Positions 1 to 9,256 are shown, counted from the stretch's first letter. The stretch is 64,000 nucleotides of DNA from [Clostridium] polysaccharolyticum (GCF_900111595.1 NZ_FOHN01000002.1:1-64000); one strand, 5' to 3'. The notes: a model not told the origin generated them from the sequence alone. A program made the numbers and translations.

Positions 1-1394
1 CTTACATTGCTCCAAAGAGAATTGGGCTGGGAATTGCTATTTAATGCACCTTTATTATAACATTGATAGGTAACACCTGCTGGTCTTGGAACAATTGTAT
101 CATATTCTTCAAAAGAACCGCATACATTTATCAGGCAGGCAAGCATAAAAGCTTCCCGATAGGCTTCGTTTTTTGAAGGAATTATCTCATCCCTTGCATT
201 TCGACTATTCAATGAAGCAAATGCCCCGCTTTTTGTAAGAATCGAATACAGGTTCGGTGTGGATGTACTGGAAAAGGTACAGGCCTGTCCTTTCATTTTC
301 CTGTATTTATCCTCTAAAAGCCGGTTAATAATAACCCATGCAATTCCTTGTCTGTTATAATGCAAGTATGTTTCCATATTGGCATTATTGTTTGTATTAG
401 TATTTTCAGCATAAATAATCCGGGCAGCCAGTTTATAATGCATCGCAGGACTGCTAAAATTAGTATACCATGTGCTTCCATATTTTTCATACGTACCTGC
501 ATTGGTACTTAACGCAGCAGCATACTTGTTGGTGGCAGCGTACAGAAGCTGTGATTCCAAAGTTCCTGGCAGGCTTAAAGGCGAAACTTCCTTTTTGTCA
601 GCCTCTGTACTTTTCCCCCTGCTTAATCTTTCATACTGATCCCCAAACAGTCCTTCCATATCCACATAACACGTATCATCCACTATTTTATTCTTCTTGG
701 GATCGTAGTAGCTTCCTGCATGGATACAGAACAGATCCGTCTCTGGATCGTAACATTCCCCATCATATCTTAGGGAATTTACACAGCCAACAAACTTATC
801 TCCAGAGTTGTCCTTATGCTCTATTTTCTTGCTTCCTCTAATCTCATAGATATGTTTCGTCGCTCCGTTTTTATCATAATCATAAGTGCATATTGTCTTG
901 TTGTTCCTGTCAAGCAGTCCTGTAATAATGCCATTTTGAATACAGTATTTATATGTAGCATTGCAATAAGATATACTGTGGGCACTGGTTTCACTGCCGT
1001 TTGCCGTATAGGAGTATTTGATCTGCTTTTTGTCCGGCAGCACTTCCGATACCAGATTGGAAAACTCGTCATACTCGTACGTGGTGATTTCCTGTCCTAC
1101 GATTTTCTCCGTTCTCTGCCTTTCTTCATTGTATTCAAATTCAATCTCAGTTCCATCTTCTGTTTCCATTGAAGCAATGGGATCTGGCACGATGGTATAT
1201 GCAAGGACTCTCTCCACAAACTGCTGTGCTGTATATCCACAGCCATTAATTGTAATAATGGGTTCGTTCTGCTGGCAGTATTCCGATTCTTCTGGAGGGA
1301 AACTGACGGTTTCATCTGCCTGTATAGATACAGGAATGCTAGATAGCATTGTGGAGAAAGCCATAACAGCCGCCAAAGTTTTCTGTAATTTCAT
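1..1394 (-). CDS. Secreted SleB-like cell-wall hydrolase, 3' end outside window
   Basis: An open frame of 464 codons runs from an ATG at 1394 (GGAAAGGAT ribosome site) off the left edge. It starts with a signal peptide (MKLQKTLAAVMAFSTMLSS, cleavage near IQADE). The middle has YD-type stretches (YDYDKNG, YEYDEF) like secreted repeat proteins. From about residue 345 the pattern AARIIYAEN...GIAWVIINRLL matches the SleB/CwlJ-type Hydrolase_2 fold, whose members cleave spore or cell-wall peptidoglycan. It is probably exported and acts on the wall. The hydrolase call rests on one motif region because the C-terminus is missing. Confidence 0.65.
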   Translation of the reverse strand, partial: MKLQKTLAAVMAFSTMLSSIPVSIQADETVSFPPEESEYCQQNEPIITINGCGYTAQQFVERVLAYTIVPDPIASMETEDGTEIEFEYNEERQRTEKIVGQEITTYEYDEFSNLVSEVLPDKKQIKYSYTANGSETSAHSISYCNATYKYCIQNGIITGLLDRNNKTICTYDYDKNGATKHIYEIRGSKKIEHKDNSGDKFVGCVNSLRYDGECYDPETDLFCIHAGSYYDPKKNKIVDDTCYVDMEGLFGDQYERLSRGKSTEADKKEVSPLSLPGTLESQLLYAATNKYAAALSTNAGTYEKYGSTWYTNFSSPAMHYKLAARIIYAENTNTNNNANMETYLHYNRQGIAWVIINRLLEDKYRKMKGQACTFSSTSTPNLYSILTKSGAFASLNSRNARDEIIPSKNEAYREAFMLACLINVCGSFEEYDTIVPRPAGVTYQCYNKGALNSNSQPNSLWSNV

Positions 1395-1574
1395 AAAGGT
1401 ATCCTTTCCGTTGCAAAAGAAGCAACCTAATCCATTCATTTTCCTGCTAATTATAGATTGTTTTGGTTTATTATGTCAACTTGGAAAACTAAAATTCATG
1501 ATATCCTTATCAATGGGGAGGCAGGACTGGCGAATGCTTTGGAGATTGGTGCAGATTTCCTTTTTATGCCTTTA

Positions 1575-1634
1575 TGAACAAAACTCCAGCTAATCCCTAA
1601 CTACAGACTGATTAGGATTTAACTGGAGTTTTTT
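1575..1634 (-). terminator. Terminator-like hairpin after the amino-acid ABC genes
   Basis: Inverted arms AAAACTCCAG and CTGGAGTTTT enclose a second inner pairing (TAATCC/GGATTT). It sits 12 nt after the ATPase stop. T-rich flanks on both strands allow two-way termination. The rest of the 250-bp gap to the hydrolase start shows no supported gene. Confidence 0.6.
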
Positions 1635-1645
1635 CTTCCTAAATC

Positions 1646-2368
1646 TTATAACACTTTAGACAGAAATGCCTTTAATCTTTCGTTCTTTGGATTTTTGAAA
1701 AATTCTTCTGGTTCATTTTCTTCCTGAATATTTCCTCCATCCATAAACAGCACTCTTGTTGCAGCTTCCCTTGCAAAGCCCATCTCATGGGTTACTACAA
1801 CCATTGTCATTCCATCTTCTGCAAGTTCTTTCATGAGAGCAAGAACTTCCCCTACCATTTCTGGATCCAGAGCTGATGTTGGTTCATCAAACAGAATCAC
1901 TTCTGGATTCATAGCCAAAGTCCTTGCAATTGCAATTCTCTGCTTCTGTCCACCTGATAAATGCTTTGGATAAGCATCTGCCTTATCTGGCAAGCCAATG
2001 CGTTTTAGAAGTTCATCTGCCCTTTTAGATGCCTCCTCCTTAGACATAAGCTTTAACTTTACAGGTGCTAGCATAATATTCTCTTTCACTGTCAGATGTG
2101 GAAATAAATTAAACTGCTGGAAAACCATTCCCATCTTCTGCCGAACCTGATTCATGTTTACCCTTTTGTCCGTAATGCTTTTTCCATCAAACCAGATCTC
2201 CCCTGATGTAGGTTCTTCCATACGGTTTAAACATCTTAAAAATGTAGATTTTCCCGAACCAGATGGTCCAATAATGACAACTTTTTCTCCCTTTTGGATA
2301 GTGGTTGTCACCCCATTTAACACCACATGTTCCCCAAATGTTTTATTCAAATTCTTAACCTCTATCAC
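1646..2368 (-). CDS. Polar amino-acid ABC transporter ATP-binding protein (GlnQ/HisP type)
   Basis: This ATPase energises uptake of polar amino acids (Gln, His, Cys or similar) with the membrane protein encoded just upstream. Walker A is GPSGSGKST (near residue 33), the signature is LSGGQKQR, Walker B is [12 protein letters not shown], and the switch His is in [14 protein letters not shown] start at 2368, 10 nt after AGGAGG, gives 240 residues, the usual GlnQ length; an upstream TTG at 2389 lies before the ribosome site and is rejected. The start overlaps the permease gene by 14 nt, so the two are translated together. Substrate cannot be read from sequence. Confidence 0.93.
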   Translation of the reverse strand: MIEVKNLNKTFGEHVVLNGVTTTIQKGEKVVIIGPSGSGKSTFLRCLNRMEEPTSGEIWFDGKSITDKRVNMNQVRQKMGMVFQQFNLFPHLTVKENIMLAPVKLKLMSKEEASKRADELLKRIGLPDKADAYPKHLSGGQKQRIAIARTLAMNPEVILFDEPTSALDPEMVGEVLALMKELAEDGMTMVVVTHEMGFAREAATRVLFMDGGNIQEENEPEEFFKNPKNERLKAFLSKVL

Positions 2369-3842
2369 CTTGTCCCATCCTCCTTTCAATCAGGCTTAGA
2401 CCTTTTGTAAGACCTACTACCATTACCAGATAAATAGCTGCTGCAATGATTAATGGGGGCAGCACATCGTAAGTACGGTTTCCTACAAGCTGTGCAGCTT
2501 TTGTAAGGTCTGTAACGGCAATATAACCTGCTACTGATGTTTCTTTAATTAATGAAATAAACTCATTGCCAAGAGCAGGCAGGATATTGCGAACTGCCTG
2601 TGGAAGAATGATATAAATCATGGTCTGCCCATAAGTAAACCCAAGGGAACGTCCTGCTTCTGTCTGTCCATTATCCAATGATTCTATTCCTGCACGTACA
2701 ATCTCTGCAACATAAGCACTAGAATTAATACCAAAACAAACTGCACCGGTCAAAATCGGATTCGCATCTTTTGATGTAAAAATCAAGTTATAAATAATCA
2801 GCAATTGTACAATGACTGGCGTTCCACGTATAATAGTTGTATAAATGCCACAAAGCTTTCCCAGCCAGCCAAACTTTGAATTAGCATTAGCAGTTACTTT
2901 TCCAATGGCAATTAAAACCCCTAATAAAATACCCAGCAGAATAGCAAAGAAGGATATTTCAATAGTTACTAATAACCCACTTAAATATGTTTTATAGCGT
3001 CCTCCTTTAATCAGAGAATCATAAAAACGCCCACCAATATTAGAAATCCAGCTTCTTTCTTCTTCAGAACCATATTTGGCAAATATTTCATCCATGCCGC
3101 CATTATCCTTCAGTTCCTTGATAACTGCATTAATCTTAGTCAATAATTCCTGATTTCCTTTTTTTACGGCTATGGCATAATTATCAGAAAATGCTATATT
3201 TTCCTCTCCTTCAAGAATCTTAAGGCCAGAAACAGACTTCACAAGTTTCTTAGCAGGTGCCTCATCCATAACAATACAGTCTATTTTCCCATTTTTTAAA
3301 TCCTGGGCTGCTTGTGCAAATGCTGTATATCGTTTAATTTCTTTTGCCGTTACATTGTCCTCATTTGACACCCATAAATCTGCCACGTTTCCCTGCTGCA
3401 CTCCAATTACCTTATCATTTAACTCTGTAACTCCCTGTAAGGCTGGCTTATCAGCATTCACAACTACAACATCTGTAGAATCTACATAGTTATCGGAAAA
3501 ATCCATGTTCTTTTTACGTTCTTCTGTTACGGATACTCCCGCAGCCACAAAATCTACTTTTCCTTGCTGTACAGCTACCAAAGCTCCGTCAAAGTCCATA
3601 TTCTTAATTACAAGTTTTTTACCAGTCTTATTGGCAATTTTCTCGGCAATATCCATGTCAATTCCTACAACCTGATTGCCTTCCATAAATTCATATGGTG
3701 CAAAACCTGCTTCTGTCCCTACAATAATGGATTCTGCCGAAGCATTTTTTTTATCTGCACTTGATGAACTGCATCCTGCAAACCCAATCAGCATAGCAGC
3801 GCAAATCAACAGATACGCCCATTTCCTTAATTTCTCTTTCAT
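2355..3842 (-). CDS. Fused amino-acid ABC substrate-binding protein and permease
   Basis: One 495-residue chain combines two transporter parts. A lipoprotein signal with lipobox GFAGC (Cys24) leads into an SBP_bac_3 domain (about 38-265, with [12 protein letters not shown] and [20 protein letters not shown]). From about 285 to 490 follows a BPD_transp_1 permease of the HisM/GlnP type with its EAA loop ([32 protein letters not shown] region). The fusion tethers one binding domain to each permease subunit, a layout common in Lactobacillales and Clostridia. It forms a two-gene operon with the downstream ATPase. Start is ATG after AAAGGGAAG. Confidence 0.92.
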   Translation of the reverse strand: MKEKLRKWAYLLICAAMLIGFAGCSSSSADKKNASAESIIVGTEAGFAPYEFMEGNQVVGIDMDIAEKIANKTGKKLVIKNMDFDGALVAVQQGKVDFVAAGVSVTEERKKNMDFSDNYVDSTDVVVVNADKPALQGVTELNDKVIGVQQGNVADLWVSNEDNVTAKEIKRYTAFAQAAQDLKNGKIDCIVMDEAPAKKLVKSVSGLKILEGEENIAFSDNYAIAVKKGNQELLTKINAVIKELKDNGGMDEIFAKYGSEEERSWISNIGGRFYDSLIKGGRYKTYLSGLLVTIEISFFAILLGILLGVLIAIGKVTANANSKFGWLGKLCGIYTTIIRGTPVIVQLLIIYNLIFTSKDANPILTGAVCFGINSSAYVAEIVRAGIESLDNGQTEAGRSLGFTYGQTMIYIILPQAVRNILPALGNEFISLIKETSVAGYIAVTDLTKAAQLVGNRTYDVLPPLIIAAAIYLVMVVGLTKGLSLIERRMGQGDRG

Positions 3843-3875
3843 ATGCTTCCCTTTCCTATCATTAAACTTACCCTA

Positions 3876-3904
3876 AGTATATAATATCCTATTATGTTTC
3901 GCAA
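3876..3904 (-). promoter_or_regulatory. Sigma-A promoter of the amino-acid ABC operon
   Basis: On the minus strand TTGCGA (3899-3904) and TATACT (3876-3881) are 17 nt apart, ending about 33 nt before the start codon at 3842. No riboswitch or T-box was recognised in the leader. Confidence 0.6.
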
Positions 3905-4022
3905 TATAAATTTTATATTTATGCATTAAAACCGAATAATAATTCAAACCAGTAGAAATTTTCCTCTCCTGTTTCTTGTATTCAAATAAAAAAGAAGAAA
4001 AATGTAATATTTCACCAATATG

Positions 4023-4053
4023 CAACAAAGGAAGAACTAAAGTTCTCCCTTTT
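4023..4053 (-). terminator. Terminator-like hairpin after the GntR gene
   Basis: AAAGGGAGAACT pairs with AGTTCTTCCTTT directly after the gntR stop and is followed by TTTGTTG. The T tract is weak, so termination may be partial. Confidence 0.55.
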
Positions 4054-4054
4054 A

Positions 4055-4741
4055 TTATTCCTGTAATATTTTCTCTAACCCTTGCCTTTCAATATTCTCC
4101 ACTGTTAAAAGAATATGCTTATGAGCTAATTCTTCTGCCCTTTCCGGATTATGTTCCTTTAATGCATCCAAAATCGCCTTATGTTCTAAATTGCATTTTT
4201 CCGCTCTCTCTGTGGAGGACAAAGTAATTTTTCTGACACGCTTTACATAATGATGAAAATCCTTTAATAAATGACGTAACATCTTGCTTTGTGAAGCATC
4301 GTAAATAATGTCATGAAATTTATTATCCAGTTCCAGCATCTGTTCATAGTGATGCTTTGCAGCCCTAAACTCACTTAGAAAAACGATCTCTTCCAGTTCC
4401 TCAATCTGTTCCTGGGTAATATTTTCACAAGCCCATCTAGCACATAACCCTTCTAATTGGGAACGTATTGCATAAATATCCTCTATATCTTTAACCGATA
4501 GGCTAATCACCTGCGCACCCTTATTGGGAATGATTTTAACCAGTCCTTCCAGCTCAAGCTGCCTTAACGCTTCCCTTACTGGCGTACGACTGACCCCTAA
4601 TTCATTGCCAATTGTACTCTCTTTTAATTCTTCCCCTGATTTATATTTTCCGGATAAGATGTCTTCACGAATCTGGTTAAACACTCTACCTCTAAGAGTA
4701 TATTTATCAGTGGTTTCTTTCTCCACATCAAACTCATCCAC
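4055..4741 (-). CDS. GntR-family (FadR/FCD) transcriptional regulator
   Basis: Residues 15-80 form a GntR winged helix (VFNQIREDILSGKYKSGEEL, SRTPVREALRQLELEGLV). The C-terminal 140 residues are an all-helical FCD ligand domain with the metal/carboxylate-type pattern LDNKFHDIIYDAS and a later LEHKAILDAL. The GTG at 4741, 7 nt after AGGAGG, is preferred (228 aa) over a TTG at 4771 with no site. The gene is last in an operon with Re-citrate synthase and isocitrate dehydrogenase. Its likely target is the TTGTATACAA palindrome on that operon's promoter (7382-7403), giving autoregulated control of the citrate-to-2-oxoglutarate branch. FCD members often bind carboxylates; the ligand here is unknown. 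Confidence 0.88.
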   Translation of the reverse strand: MDEFDVEKETTDKYTLRGRVFNQIREDILSGKYKSGEELKESTIGNELGVSRTPVREALRQLELEGLVKIIPNKGAQVISLSVKDIEDIYAIRSQLEGLCARWACENITQEQIEELEEIVFLSEFRAAKHHYEQMLELDNKFHDIIYDASQSKMLRHLLKDFHHYVKRVRKITLSSTERAEKCNLEHKAILDALKEHNPERAEELAHKHILLTVENIERQGLEKILQE

Positions 4742-4774
4742 AGGTATTCCTCCTACTGCATTCCTGCACAAATT

Positions 4775-5938
4775 TTATAAATTTTCGATAGTCTCCATAA
4801 TATAGTCAGCAAATTCTGCACTTGTACAGCCTGTATCACGCCCTGTGATTTTTAACTTGCTGTCTGCTGCTGTACAGATATCTAATGCTTTGTACAATTT
4901 ATCTGCTTCCTGATTGTAACCAATGTGTGCCAATAACATTGCACCAGCACGGATTACGCTACATGGATCTGCATACTGGTCACGGCCTTCTTTTACCATA
5001 CGAGGTGCGGAACCATGAATCGCTTCGAACATGGCATACTTTTTGCCTAAGTTCGCACTGCCAGCTGTACCTACACCTCCTTGGAATTCAGCAGCTTCAT
5101 CTGTAATGATATCCCCATATAAGTTAGGCAATACAACAACCTGAAAGTCTCTCCTTCTCTTTTCATCTACTAACTTAGCTGTCATAATATCAATATACCA
5201 GTCATCTGCTGTGATTCCTTCATATTCTTTCGCAATGTTATAGAATGTATCAAGGAATTTGCCATCCGTAGTTTTGATGATGTTTGCCTTTGTAACAGCT
5301 GTAACTCTTGTTTTGCCATTATTCTTAGCAAACTCAAATGCAGCACGGATAATACGGTCACATCCCTGGCTTGTAGCGATTGTAAAGTCAACACCAAGGT
5401 CTTCTGTCACATTTACGCCTTCCTTGCCAGCAGCATAACCACCTTCTGTATTTTCACGGTAAAAAGTCCAGTCAATTCCTTGTTCTGGAATACGAACAGG
5501 CCTTACGTTCGCAAATAAGTCTAATTCTTTTCTCATAGCAACATTAGCAGATTCTACGTTTGGCCATGGATCCCCTTTTCTAGGTGTTGTTGTAGGCCCT
5601 TTTAAGATAACGTCACATTGTTTTAACTCTGCTAATACGTCATCAGGAATTGCTTTCATTTCTGCGGCTCTTCTTTCAATAGTAAGGCCATCAATTACTT
5701 TGAATTCCACTTTGCCTTTTTCTACTTCGCCTTTTAATAAATATTCTAAAACTCTCTGTGCCTGGCCTGTGATCGCTGGTCCGATACCGTCTCCACCGCA
5801 AACACCGATTACAATTTTCTCAAGTGATTTGTAATCTACAAAGCCACCTTGTGCTTTCATTTCTTCCACTCTTTTAAGTTGTTTTTCCAGTAACTGGCCA
5901 AATTTCTCTTTTGCAGCTTCAATTTGTTCGTTGTACAT
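4775..5938 (-). CDS. icd: Isocitrate dehydrogenase (isocitrate/isopropylmalate dehydrogenase family)
   Basis: This enzyme oxidatively decarboxylates isocitrate to 2-oxoglutarate. Family motifs seen are GVCGGDGIGPAI near the N-terminus, the substrate loop FYRENTEGGYAAG, and the metal/cofactor region LPNLYGDIITDEAAEFQGG followed by FEAIHGSAPRM. Start is ATG at 5938, 6 nt after AGGAGG, giving 387 residues; an in-frame ATG at 6025 lies inside the preceding gene. It begins 16 nt after the Re-citrate synthase stop, so both serve the oxidative route to glutamate. Isopropylmalate dehydrogenase is the main alternative, but the partner gene and the N-terminal extension favour isocitrate. Confidence 0.85.
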   Translation of the reverse strand: MYNEQIEAAKEKFGQLLEKQLKRVEEMKAQGGFVDYKSLEKIVIGVCGGDGIGPAITGQAQRVLEYLLKGEVEKGKVEFKVIDGLTIERRAAEMKAIPDDVLAELKQCDVILKGPTTTPRKGDPWPNVESANVAMRKELDLFANVRPVRIPEQGIDWTFYRENTEGGYAAGKEGVNVTEDLGVDFTIATSQGCDRIIRAAFEFAKNNGKTRVTAVTKANIIKTTDGKFLDTFYNIAKEYEGITADDWYIDIMTAKLVDEKRRRDFQVVVLPNLYGDIITDEAAEFQGGVGTAGSANLGKKYAMFEAIHGSAPRMVKEGRDQYADPCSVIRAGAMLLAHIGYNQEADKLYKALDICTAADSKLKITGRDTGCTSAEFADYIMETIENL

Positions 5939-5954
5939 AATGTTCCTCCTAAAA

Positions 5955-7355
5955 TTAATTTTCGCCAAACATTGTGGTTGCTGTTTCTTCGCATGCCTGA
6001 CGGATAATATCCAGTAACTCATCATCCGTAATTACGGTAATACGTCCACTTTCATACTCTGCATCTACCCATTCTTTTACAAGGGCAACAACAGGGTGGG
6101 ACTTATCCACAGCATTCTGATCTTTTAATTTAAAATGTGTATTAATCCAATGAGCAATTCCTGCAAGGCCAGATGTATTAGACACTGCTACTACGGCAGG
6201 CCGGTTCAAGAATTTCTCTGTATCAAATATATTATAAATTTCTTCATTTTTCAATAACCCATCTGCATGGATTCCTGCTCTGGTTACATTGAAGTTACGG
6301 CCTACAAATGGCGTACGGGAAGGTACACGGTAACCAATTTCCTTTTCATAGTATTCAGCAAGTTCTGTAATTACCGTTGTATCCATGCCATCTAAAGTTC
6401 CCTTTAACTGGGCATATTCAAATACCATTGCTTCAAGCGGTGTATTGCCTGTACGTTCTCCAATTCCAAATAAAGAACAGTTTACACCACATGCACCATA
6501 AAGCCATGCTGTTGTAGAATTGCTGACGGCTTTGTAAAAATCGTTGTGCCCATGCCATTCCATCCATTCAGAAGGCACACCGGCATGATTGGTAATGCCA
6601 TAAATGATTCCTTGTACAGATCGTGGAATAACGGCACCAGGATAGTTGACACCATAACCCATGGTATCACAGCAGCGGATTTTTACTGGAAGATTATATT
6701 CTTTGCTTAATTTCATTAATTCAAGACAAAATGGAATAACAAATCCATGGATATCACTACGTGTAATATCTTCTAAATGACATCTTGCTGCAACACCAGT
6801 CTCTAAGCATTCACGCACAACACTTAGATAATGTTCCATAGCCTGGCGTCTTGTCATTTTCATTTTATAGAAAATATGGAAATCCGAACAGCTTACTAAG
6901 ATACCAGTTTCTTTCAAACCAAGTTCTTTTACTAATTCAAAATCTTTTTTACTAGCACGGATCCATGCAGTTACTTCCGGGAACTCATATCCACGCTCTA
7001 AACACTTATAAACGGCATCTCTGTCTTTTTTGCTGTATAGGAAAAACTCGCTTGCACGAATAATGCCTTTTGGTCCTCCTAATTTATGTAAGTAGTCATA
7101 TAATGTAACAATCTGTTCTGTTGAATATGGTGTTCTAGACTGCTGTCCATCACGGAATGTGGTGTCTGTTATCCAAATATTTTCTGGGAAATTATGTGGC
7201 ACAATTCGGTCGTTAAATGCAATCTTAGGAATTTCATCATAAGGAAATAAGTTACGAAATACATTTGGCTTTTCTACATCAACAAGAGTATACAAATGTT
7301 CCTCTAATTGCAAGAGGTTTGTATGTGCGTTCTTAGTGACTCGTCTGTTCTCCAT
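5955..7355 (-). CDS. Re-type citrate synthase (homocitrate/isopropylmalate synthase family)
   Basis: A 466-residue HMGL-like TIM-barrel protein predicted to condense acetyl-CoA and oxaloacetate to citrate with Re stereochemistry, the anaerobe alternative to GltA. Visible are the start of the barrel (DTTFRDGQQSRTPYS), metal-ligand region HGHNDFYKAV, and GIGERTGNTPLEAMV. The N-terminal NVFRNLFPYDEIPKI block is, from memory, typical of the Clostridium kluyveri Re-citrate synthase group rather than LeuA, and no LeuA-type regulatory domain is present. ATG at 7355 follows GAGGAG. It is the first gene of the icd/gntR operon; no aconitase is in the window. Confidence 0.82.
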   Translation of the reverse strand: MENRRVTKNAHTNLLQLEEHLYTLVDVEKPNVFRNLFPYDEIPKIAFNDRIVPHNFPENIWITDTTFRDGQQSRTPYSTEQIVTLYDYLHKLGGPKGIIRASEFFLYSKKDRDAVYKCLERGYEFPEVTAWIRASKKDFELVKELGLKETGILVSCSDFHIFYKMKMTRRQAMEHYLSVVRECLETGVAARCHLEDITRSDIHGFVIPFCLELMKLSKEYNLPVKIRCCDTMGYGVNYPGAVIPRSVQGIIYGITNHAGVPSEWMEWHGHNDFYKAVSNSTTAWLYGACGVNCSLFGIGERTGNTPLEAMVFEYAQLKGTLDGMDTTVITELAEYYEKEIGYRVPSRTPFVGRNFNVTRAGIHADGLLKNEEIYNIFDTEKFLNRPAVVAVSNTSGLAGIAHWINTHFKLKDQNAVDKSHPVVALVKEWVDAEYESGRITVITDDELLDIIRQACEETATTMFGEN

Positions 7356-7381
7356 CTTCAGTTGCTCCTCTTCTGCTTTTT

Positions 7382-7415
7382 GTATTATTGTATACAATAA
7401 TACGTGTATTGTCAA
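7382..7415 (-). promoter_or_regulatory. Promoter and palindromic GntR/FCD operator of the citrate operon
   Basis: TTGACA (7410-7415) and TACAAT (7387-7392) are exactly 17 nt apart on the minus strand. A perfect 22-bp palindrome (7382-7403) with centre TTGTATACAA covers the -10 box and fits the FadR-subfamily operator form TnGTnnnACnA. A bound dimer would block the promoter. The GntR regulator encoded at the end of the operon is the obvious candidate. Confidence 0.75.
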
Positions 7416-7544
7416 GCAAATGGGTTAAAATTCCTCTGTTAATTCCTATTATGCTATATATTTCCTGCTAACGTGCAGAAAACGAATTCGCACTTAACAA
7501 AATCATATAGCTACAAACAAAGCCAGCTCCCTCTCATCTTCCTC

Positions 7545-7573
7545 TTGCGACTTTTTTCTTCATATGCCATAAT
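7545..7573 (+). promoter_or_regulatory. Probable promoter of the carbamate kinase-like gene
   Basis: TTGCGA (7545-7550) and CATAAT (7568-7573) are 17 nt apart, 38 nt before the start codon. The rest of the 256-bp divergent gap shows only the opposing citrate operon promoter. Confidence 0.5.
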
Positions 7574-7611
7574 GATAACATACGATTTTTTTCAAAAGAA
7601 TGGAGGATATT

Positions 7612-8541
7612 ATGGCAAACAGAAAAATAGTTGTTGTATTAGGACACAAAGCTTTTGGACGCAGTTTTCCAGAACAGAAAACTGCTATTAAAACTGCAGC
7701 AGGTGCCATTGCTGATTTAGCAGAGTCAAAATATCAAATCGTAATCACACACAGTAACACTCCACAGATAGGAATGATTCATTCTGCAATGACAGAGTTT
7801 AGTCGTTTAGATTCCAAATACACGGTTGCTCCAATGTCAATTTGTAGTGCTATGAGCCAAGGTTACATAGGGTATGACTTACAAAATGCAATTCGTACAG
7901 AATTAGTAAACAGAGGTATCTTCAAACCAGTTTCTACTTTAATCACCCAAGTTCGTGTAGATCCATTTGATGAAGCTTTCAGCAGGCCTTGCAAAGTCAT
8001 CGGAAGGTCTATGACTGAACAGGAAGCCAAAGCAGAAGAGAAAAAAGGAAACTATGTTGTAAAAGAAGGTGATGGATACCGCAGAATTATAGCAGCTCCA
8101 AAACCTGTTGAAATCTATGAAAAAGATGCTATTAACGCTTTAGTAGATGCAAACCAGATTGTAATCGCTGCTGGTGGTGGCGGAATTCCTGTATTACAGC
8201 AAGGGGCTACTTTAAAAGGCGCCAGTGCAATTATTGAAAAAGACTATATCGGTGAAAAACTTGCGGAAGCAGTTAATGCAGATACGCTTCTTTTCTTAAC
8301 TGGCGTTGATAACGTATGCTTAAACTTCGGACAGCCTGGAGAACTTCCATTAGATGAAATCAGTGCAGAGCAGGCTATTGGGTATCTGGAAGAAGGACAT
8401 TTCGCTGCAAATTCCATGTTCCCTAAGGTGGAAGCCGCTGCTGCATTTGCTAAGTTAGGCGAAGAGAAAACAGCTATTATTGCTCCAATTGAAAAAGCTT
8501 TGGAAAGTGTAAAAGGAAATGCTGGTACTGTAATAAAATAA
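7612..8541 (+). CDS. Carbamate kinase-like protein with altered N-terminal motifs
   Basis: The protein has the length (309 aa) and fold signals of carbamate kinase (amino-acid kinase family), which makes ATP from carbamoyl phosphate: IAAGGGGIPV, EKDYIGEKLAEAVNADTLLFLTGVD and a C-terminal FPKVEAAAAF. Two canonical loops differ. The usual ALGGNAL is VLGHKAFG here, and HGNGPQVG is HSNTPQIG. ATG at 7612 follows GGAGG; an upstream ATG at 7600 precedes that site. It stands alone with its own promoter and terminator, with no arginine deiminase or carbamoyltransferase gene next to it, so another acyl-phosphate substrate is possible. Confidence 0.75.
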   Translation: MANRKIVVVLGHKAFGRSFPEQKTAIKTAAGAIADLAESKYQIVITHSNTPQIGMIHSAMTEFSRLDSKYTVAPMSICSAMSQGYIGYDLQNAIRTELVNRGIFKPVSTLITQVRVDPFDEAFSRPCKVIGRSMTEQEAKAEEKKGNYVVKEGDGYRRIIAAPKPVEIYEKDAINALVDANQIVIAAGGGGIPVLQQGATLKGASAIIEKDYIGEKLAEAVNADTLLFLTGVDNVCLNFGQPGELPLDEISAEQAIGYLEEGHFAANSMFPKVEAAAAFAKLGEEKTAIIAPIEKALESVKGNAGTVIK

Positions 8542-8599
8542 AGGACTTAAAAAAGGAAATGCTTTGCTCTTAAGCATTTCCTTTTTTAAGTCCTTTTCC
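8541..8599. terminator. Strong two-way terminator
   Basis: A near-perfect inverted repeat of about 25 bp per arm (AAAGGACTTAAAAAAGGAAA and its complement) with a 7-nt loop lies between convergent genes. Each strand has an A-rich 5' side and T-rich 3' side. Confidence 0.9.
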
Positions 8600-8601
8600 T
8601 G

Positions 8602-9144
8602 TTATTTTATTAATTTGGATACTGCCTTAAATTCAGGTGTCCCTGCTTTTTCTAAAAGTTCAAATAAGACAGCTTCTACAGAAGTAACAAAAACACCTTC
8701 CTGTTTCATGCGTTCCATCCCAACCTGTAAGTCAGCTTCTGTTCTTGAGCTTGTACAATCGGTTACAATGCATACCTTATATCCTTGTGCAATCAGATCT
8801 CTTGCTGTCTGCATAACACAAATATGAGCTTCTACTCCTGCTAAAATTACGGTCTTTCTATTATGTGTTTCTAATTCTTTGCGGATTTCTTCTGTATCAA
8901 GGCAGCTGTATGTGATTTTTTCAAGGTAGCCAAACTGTTCCTGAGTTTCCGTTATTTCTGGAACTGTCATTCCTAGTCCTTTTGTATACTGCTGCGTAAA
9001 CATTACTGGGCAGCCTACTATCTTTAGTCCTGTTAATAACTGAACGGTTTTCTCAATTACCTTTTCATGATTATGAATGGCTGGCATTAATTTCTCTTGA
9101 TAGTCTACTAGCATTGCAATACTATCTTCTAATTTAATACGCAT
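8602..9144 (-). CDS. Isochorismatase-family cysteine hydrolase
   Basis: A 180-residue single-domain hydrolase. The catalytic set of the family is visible: Asp in MLVDYQEKL, Lys near the middle (LEKITYSCLD region) and Cys in AGVEAHICVMQTA, followed by VCIVTDCTSSR. Members hydrolyse amides such as nicotinamide or N-carbamoyl compounds, or isochorismate; which one cannot be told. ATG at 9144 follows AAAGGAG by 7 nt; an earlier start at 9162 precedes it. It is monocistronic, between its own promoter and the two-way terminator. Confidence 0.85.
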   Translation of the reverse strand: MRIKLEDSIAMLVDYQEKLMPAIHNHEKVIEKTVQLLTGLKIVGCPVMFTQQYTKGLGMTVPEITETQEQFGYLEKITYSCLDTEEIRKELETHNRKTVILAGVEAHICVMQTARDLIAQGYKVCIVTDCTSSRTEADLQVGMERMKQEGVFVTSVEAVLFELLEKAGTPEFKAVSKLIK

Positions 9145-9185
9145 TGGTACTTCTCCTTTCAAAACTTTATGTAATATGCATTGCT

Positions 9186-9214
9186 ATTATACTGTGGCAT
9201 TGGCAAAAAAGCAA
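9186..9214 (-). promoter_or_regulatory. Promoter of the isochorismatase-family gene
   Basis: TTGCTT (9209-9214) and TATAAT (9186-9191) are 17 nt apart on the minus strand, 42 nt before the start codon. It overlaps the terminator of the upstream cupin gene. Confidence 0.6.
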
Positions 9215-9256
9215 TAAGCCTATTAAGGACTTTCAGACTCCTCAACAGGCTTATGT
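9205..9256 (-). terminator. Terminator of the cupin gene
   Basis: ATAAGCCT and AGGCTTAT form the outer stem with an inner AGGA/TCCT pairing; the minus strand continues TGCTTTTTTG. Confidence 0.7.

Noticed and set aside
1473-1577. 34-codon plus-strand ORF ending GLANALEIGADFLFMPL
   Set aside because: Protein-like composition but no ribosome site and no complete family match; at best a remnant of a decayed gene.
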